This document shows, one piece after another, positions 61,300 through 64,000 of a stretch of DNA of 64,000 nt. The notes below the pieces were generated by a model. The model saw only the letters and a list, made by a program, of their open reading frames with translations. It was not told the DNA's origin and did no database searches. This DNA is from an uncultured Lachnospiraceae bacterium. GTDB taxonomy: Bacteria; Bacillota; Clostridia; Lachnospirales; Lachnospiraceae. Both the position numbers and the translations under genes were made by a program. The stretch spans positions 62,001-126,000 of the forward strand of contig CATXUX010000004.1 in the NCBI GenBank assembly GCA_958402795.1, read 5' to 3'. Each line of letters begins with the position of its first letter. The first letter of the stretch is position 1.

Positions 61300-62706
61300 A
61301 TGGCAAAGAAAAATTATGAAAAAATGTCAGAAGAGATTCTCAGGCTTGTCGGCGGCAAGGAAAATATTTCAGGTGCGCGCCACTGTGTGACACGTTTGCG
61401 CCTGAACCTTAAGGACAGAGGTCTTGTCCAGATGGGTGAACTAAAAAAGGCAGACGGAGTATTAGGGGTACAGGAGGTTTCCGGGGAATTGCAGATCATT
61501 ATCGGAGCGGATGTCAGCAAGATATATCCGGTATTTGTAAATCTTGCGGGGATTAAATCAAGCGAGATGATCCAGGAGAACAAGGACGAAAAGCAGGAGA
61601 AATTGTGGAAAAAGATTGGCAACGGATTTATTTCATATTTGTCCAAGACTGTGACGGCGTTCATCCCATTACTGATCGGCGCGGCGCTGTGCAGGACGAT
61701 CGCGATGATTTTCGGCCCGGACATGTTGGGACTGATTTCCGGGGACAGTGATATTTATACGTTGCTGAATACAATCCTGTATAATGCCGTATTTTATTTT
61801 ATGCCGGTTTACTTAGGATATTCAGCGGCAAAAACACTGCATTATAATCCTATGTACGGTATGTTTATCGCCGCGATGATTATTGTCCCGGATTTTGTTG
61901 CAATGGTGGGGGTCAGGGAGACGTTTTCTGTATTTGGGATTCCTGCTCCGGTGGCAGGTTACGGGCAGTCGTTTCTGCCGATTATACTGGGCGCATGGAT
62001 ATGTAAATATGTATTGATCCTGATCAAGAAAATTTCGCCGGATTCTATGTTGTCCATACTGGAGCCTTTGCTGTTGATGCTGATAATGCCGGTCATTATG
62101 TTCGCAGTCTGCGCTCCACTTGGAAGTTACCTGGGAAGCGCCCTTGGGTCATTCTTTGAACTGCTGTCGAATTCGAATGTTGTTGTGCGGGCGATTGGCT
62201 GCATGCTTCTGGGAGCGACCATACCGTATATGACTGCCGGCGGCATGCATGCGGTGGTGTATCAGTTTGCTTTTGTTACTTTTTTTGAAAATGGATATGA
62301 AACATTTGTCTTTCCGGCGGGATATAGCTTTTCGTTTGCAATTTGCGGACTGGCGTTAGGAGCCTTTTTGAAATTAAAAAAGGGAAAGCAGAAGAGCGCA
62401 GCTTTGTCTCACTTTACAACAGCCGCCCTGGCGGGCATCTCGGAACCAGCTTTATTTGGAATTGTATTTAAATATAAACGTGCGATTGCTGTTCTCTCGA
62501 TTGTAAGTGGAATCGGCGGCCTATATTGTGGGATTTTCCAGCCTGCTGTATATGGCGCGGGTACCATGCCAACCATTTTCACGCTTGTAGGAATGTGGGG
62601 CGGGAGTACGGCAAATGTGATCAACGGCCTGATCATGTCAGGAATTGTGTTTGTTGCAGGGGCCGTCGGTTCATATTTTTTCATTGATTATAATACAGAA
62701 TTGTAA
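61300..62706 (+). CDS. PTS beta-glucoside-type EIIBC transporter
   Basis: A 468-residue protein. EIIB domain (1-85) with the phosphorylated cysteine in ARHCVTRLRLNL; EIIC domain (about 105-465) with ~10 helices and motifs LIGAALCRTIAMIFG, GMHAVVYQFAFVTFFENG and ISEPALFGIVFKYKRA. No EIIA domain is attached, so EIIA comes from another gene. It imports and phosphorylates a beta-glucoside. Preceded by a LicT-like gene and followed by an uncharacterised gene and a GH1 enzyme. Confidence 0.92.
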   Translation: MAKKNYEKMSEEILRLVGGKENISGARHCVTRLRLNLKDRGLVQMGELKKADGVLGVQEVSGELQIIIGADVSKIYPVFVNLAGIKSSEMIQENKDEKQEKLWKKIGNGFISYLSKTVTAFIPLLIGAALCRTIAMIFGPDMLGLISGDSDIYTLLNTILYNAVFYFMPVYLGYSAAKTLHYNPMYGMFIAAMIIVPDFVAMVGVRETFSVFGIPAPVAGYGQSFLPIILGAWICKYVLILIKKISPDSMLSILEPLLLMLIMPVIMFAVCAPLGSYLGSALGSFFELLSNSNVVVRAIGCMLLGATIPYMTAGGMHAVVYQFAFVTFFENGYETFVFPAGYSFSFAICGLALGAFLKLKKGKQKSAALSHFTTAALAGISEPALFGIVFKYKRAIAVLSIVSGIGGLYCGIFQPAVYGAGTMPTIFTLVGMWGGSTANVINGLIMSGIVFVAGAVGSYFFIDYNTEL

Positions 62707-62738
62707 ATAAAAATACGAAGGATAAAGGAGATTTTATT

Positions 62739-63800
62739 ATGGCTAAAGAAGTAGCGTTTAAGAATGTATCTGATCAGAAATTTTTTGTTGAATGCCTTGA
62801 GGCATCCCAGGCAAGTGTTGATGATATGACGGATGGAGTACCGAAAGTTTTTGACAATGATTTTGACGACCACGCAAAATATGTGATGATTGATATGTAT
62901 GGAATGTTGTTCCCGGATTGTGATACATCGAAAAAGCCGGTTATGTTTTTCCGTCATACGAACAAAGAAAAGTACCGCTTCGGAGGCTTTATTGAATTAG
63001 GGGATACGTATTTATCTACGCAGCAAGGCGGACATTATACCGATATAGCACAGAAGGATACTACGGTAGACGAGTACTGCAAATTATGTGATGATCCGCT
63101 TACGTATGGCATTGAGACAAAGGAACCGTTTTCTGAATATCGTTTTTATGACGGGTATTCTACATGGAAAGAGGGAGATTTTTTTGATGTCAAGGCAGAA
63201 CCATGGCCGGTTACGATTTATGACCATCAGTCGGCATATGTGAATCTGTCTGAGATTTGGCAGCCGGCTATAATCACGGGGACATATGAAGGAAAGCCGG
63301 TAATCGGTCTGGGTGGTTATGACCGGGTATTTATGCGGCAGAGCGTCAACAAAGATACCGGTGAGGATCTGGGATATTTTTATGTGAATTTGGCGGGAGT
63401 AAGAGAAGACGGGCGAAGAGAGCAGATGCTTATGAATGTTGACTTTATTCACGGAAAGGTTCTGGCATACTACTGGCTGGAGGGAGAGAAGCCGGTTTTG
63501 AGCGATACGGTATCCATAGAAGCAGACTGGGTACATCTTCCGTATGTCGATGATGGAACCTGCGTATACAAAACCGCAGTCTTCCGGTTTGGAGGAAAGG
63601 AGATCCATTTCGAGGGAAAATGGAGATCCAAAGGATTTACCGGGCATCCGCGGATCGAGAGACATGGACAGTCACAGGTATTTGGTACATTCTACGAAGG
63701 AAACACGCCCTATAAGCATACGCTGTTTTTGTCCTTCAATGAGCAGATGGAGGCGTATGACCATGTGCTAAAAAAACTGGGGTTTGATGTAATTGATTAA
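62739..63800 (+). CDS. Uncharacterised conserved protein in the beta-glucoside operon
   Basis: A 353-residue soluble protein; no signal peptide or membrane helix seen. It is rich in aromatic residues and predicted beta strands, with motifs such as DIYD-like ITIYDHQSAYVNLSEIWQPA, GLGGYDRVFMR and FYVNLAGVREDGRREQ; the repeated strand pattern is lipocalin/CrtC-like in feel, but I do not recognise the family. AAAGGAG precedes the ATG. It lies 32 bp after the PTS gene and 30 bp before a GH1 gene, so it probably acts on an aryl-glucoside or its aglycone, which is inference from position only. Confidence 0.65.
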   Translation: MAKEVAFKNVSDQKFFVECLEASQASVDDMTDGVPKVFDNDFDDHAKYVMIDMYGMLFPDCDTSKKPVMFFRHTNKEKYRFGGFIELGDTYLSTQQGGHYTDIAQKDTTVDEYCKLCDDPLTYGIETKEPFSEYRFYDGYSTWKEGDFFDVKAEPWPVTIYDHQSAYVNLSEIWQPAIITGTYEGKPVIGLGGYDRVFMRQSVNKDTGEDLGYFYVNLAGVREDGRREQMLMNVDFIHGKVLAYYWLEGEKPVLSDTVSIEADWVHLPYVDDGTCVYKTAVFRFGGKEIHFEGKWRSKGFTGHPRIERHGQSQVFGTFYEGNTPYKHTLFLSFNEQMEAYDHVLKKLGFDVID

Positions 63801-63830
63801 GTATACTTGAAATGACAAAGGAGTGGTAAA

Positions 63831-64000
63831 ATGATTTTTTCGAAAGGATTTCTCTGGGGCGGGGCGACGGCGGCAAACCAGTATGAGGGCGGATGGTCGG
63901 AAGGCGGAAAAGGAATCAGTACAGCTGACGTAATGACGTCCGGAAGTCATATGCAGCCAAGGAGGGTTACATGGAAGAATCCGGAAACAGGAGAAACCGG
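63831..64000 (+). CDS. GH1 6-phospho-beta-glucosidase, N-terminal part (runs off the window)
   Basis: The first 56 residues are present: MIFSKGFLWGGATAANQYEG, GGWSEGGKGISTADVM, the typical start of bacterial GH1 phospho-glucosidases (BglA/AscB group). AAAGGAG lies seven bases before the ATG. As last visible gene of the operon after the PTS, it would hydrolyse the phosphorylated glucoside. The catalytic glutamates lie beyond the window. Confidence 0.88.
   Translation, partial: MIFSKGFLWGGATAANQYEGGWSEGGKGISTADVMTSGSHMQPRRVTWKNPETGET

Overview
The window looks like a chromosomal segment of a gut Lachnospiraceae (Firmicutes, Clostridia). Evidence: moderate GC; strong AGGAGG ribosome binding sites; an ftsEX/M23/S41 block; many AraC-linked glycoside hydrolase loci; a T-box-controlled non-discriminating aspS with gatCAB; EFR1-type ferredoxin proteins. 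The species is not resolved. No rRNA, tRNA, CRISPR array or intact insertion sequence was seen.

Layout. 1-5.9 kb is housekeeping: the end of a WecG/TagA-type glycosyltransferase, a PucR-type regulator, ftsE-ftsX, a coiled-coil M23 peptidase and an S41 protease. 5.9-12.8 kb is a sugar locus with an AraC regulator, GH1 glucosidase, isomerase-like protein and GH78 rhamnosidase. 12.9-20.7 kb holds a P-loop kinase, a candidate small RNA, an Rrf2-oxidoreductase-flavodoxin operon, a two-component system and a fused ABC transporter. 20.7-25.3 kb is an accessory island with a Septu-like ATPase plus a broken HNH partner, HipB/HipA, and a LytTR-DUF3021 pair. A 29-bp direct repeat brackets the first two systems. 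25.3-33.5 kb has two 2-hydroxyacyl-CoA dehydratase-family genes (one fused to its activase), a GPH symporter, an AraC regulator and a GH2 enzyme.

33.5-50 kb is a plastic accessory zone with many broken genes. It contains a clipped MATE transporter over AraC and Gfo/Idh scraps, a DUF3990 (ADP-ribosyltransferase-like) two-gene unit, an intact Gfo/Idh oxidoreductase, a methyltransferase, TetR with a metal P-type ATPase, a deleted FAD oxidoreductase, hypA, an AbiE module between long direct repeats, an XRE-Uma2 protein, an ArsR/EFR1 operon with damaged members, a TnpB scrap and a wrecked AAA-ATPase gene. 50-53.9 kb is an alpha-galactosidase locus with a YczE-like membrane protein and an AraC regulator.

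54.2-60 kb is the aspS-(zinc-ribbon membrane protein)-gatC-gatA-gatB operon, which should make Asn-tRNA(Asn) by transamidation. It is preceded by a T-box leader whose likely specifier is AAC (Asn) and which carries four unusual ~48-nt repeats before the antiterminator. 60.2-64 kb is a beta-glucoside operon: LicT-type antiterminator, PTS EIIBC, an unrecognised conserved protein and the start of a GH1 phospho-glucosidase, with hairpin-rich leaders.

The most interesting items are the expanded Asn T-box, the candidate 65-nt RNA at 13.7 kb, the repeat-bounded defence/toxin island, the AbiE module inside a hypA-uma2 duplication, the DUF3990 pair, and the unrecognised protein in the bgl operon.
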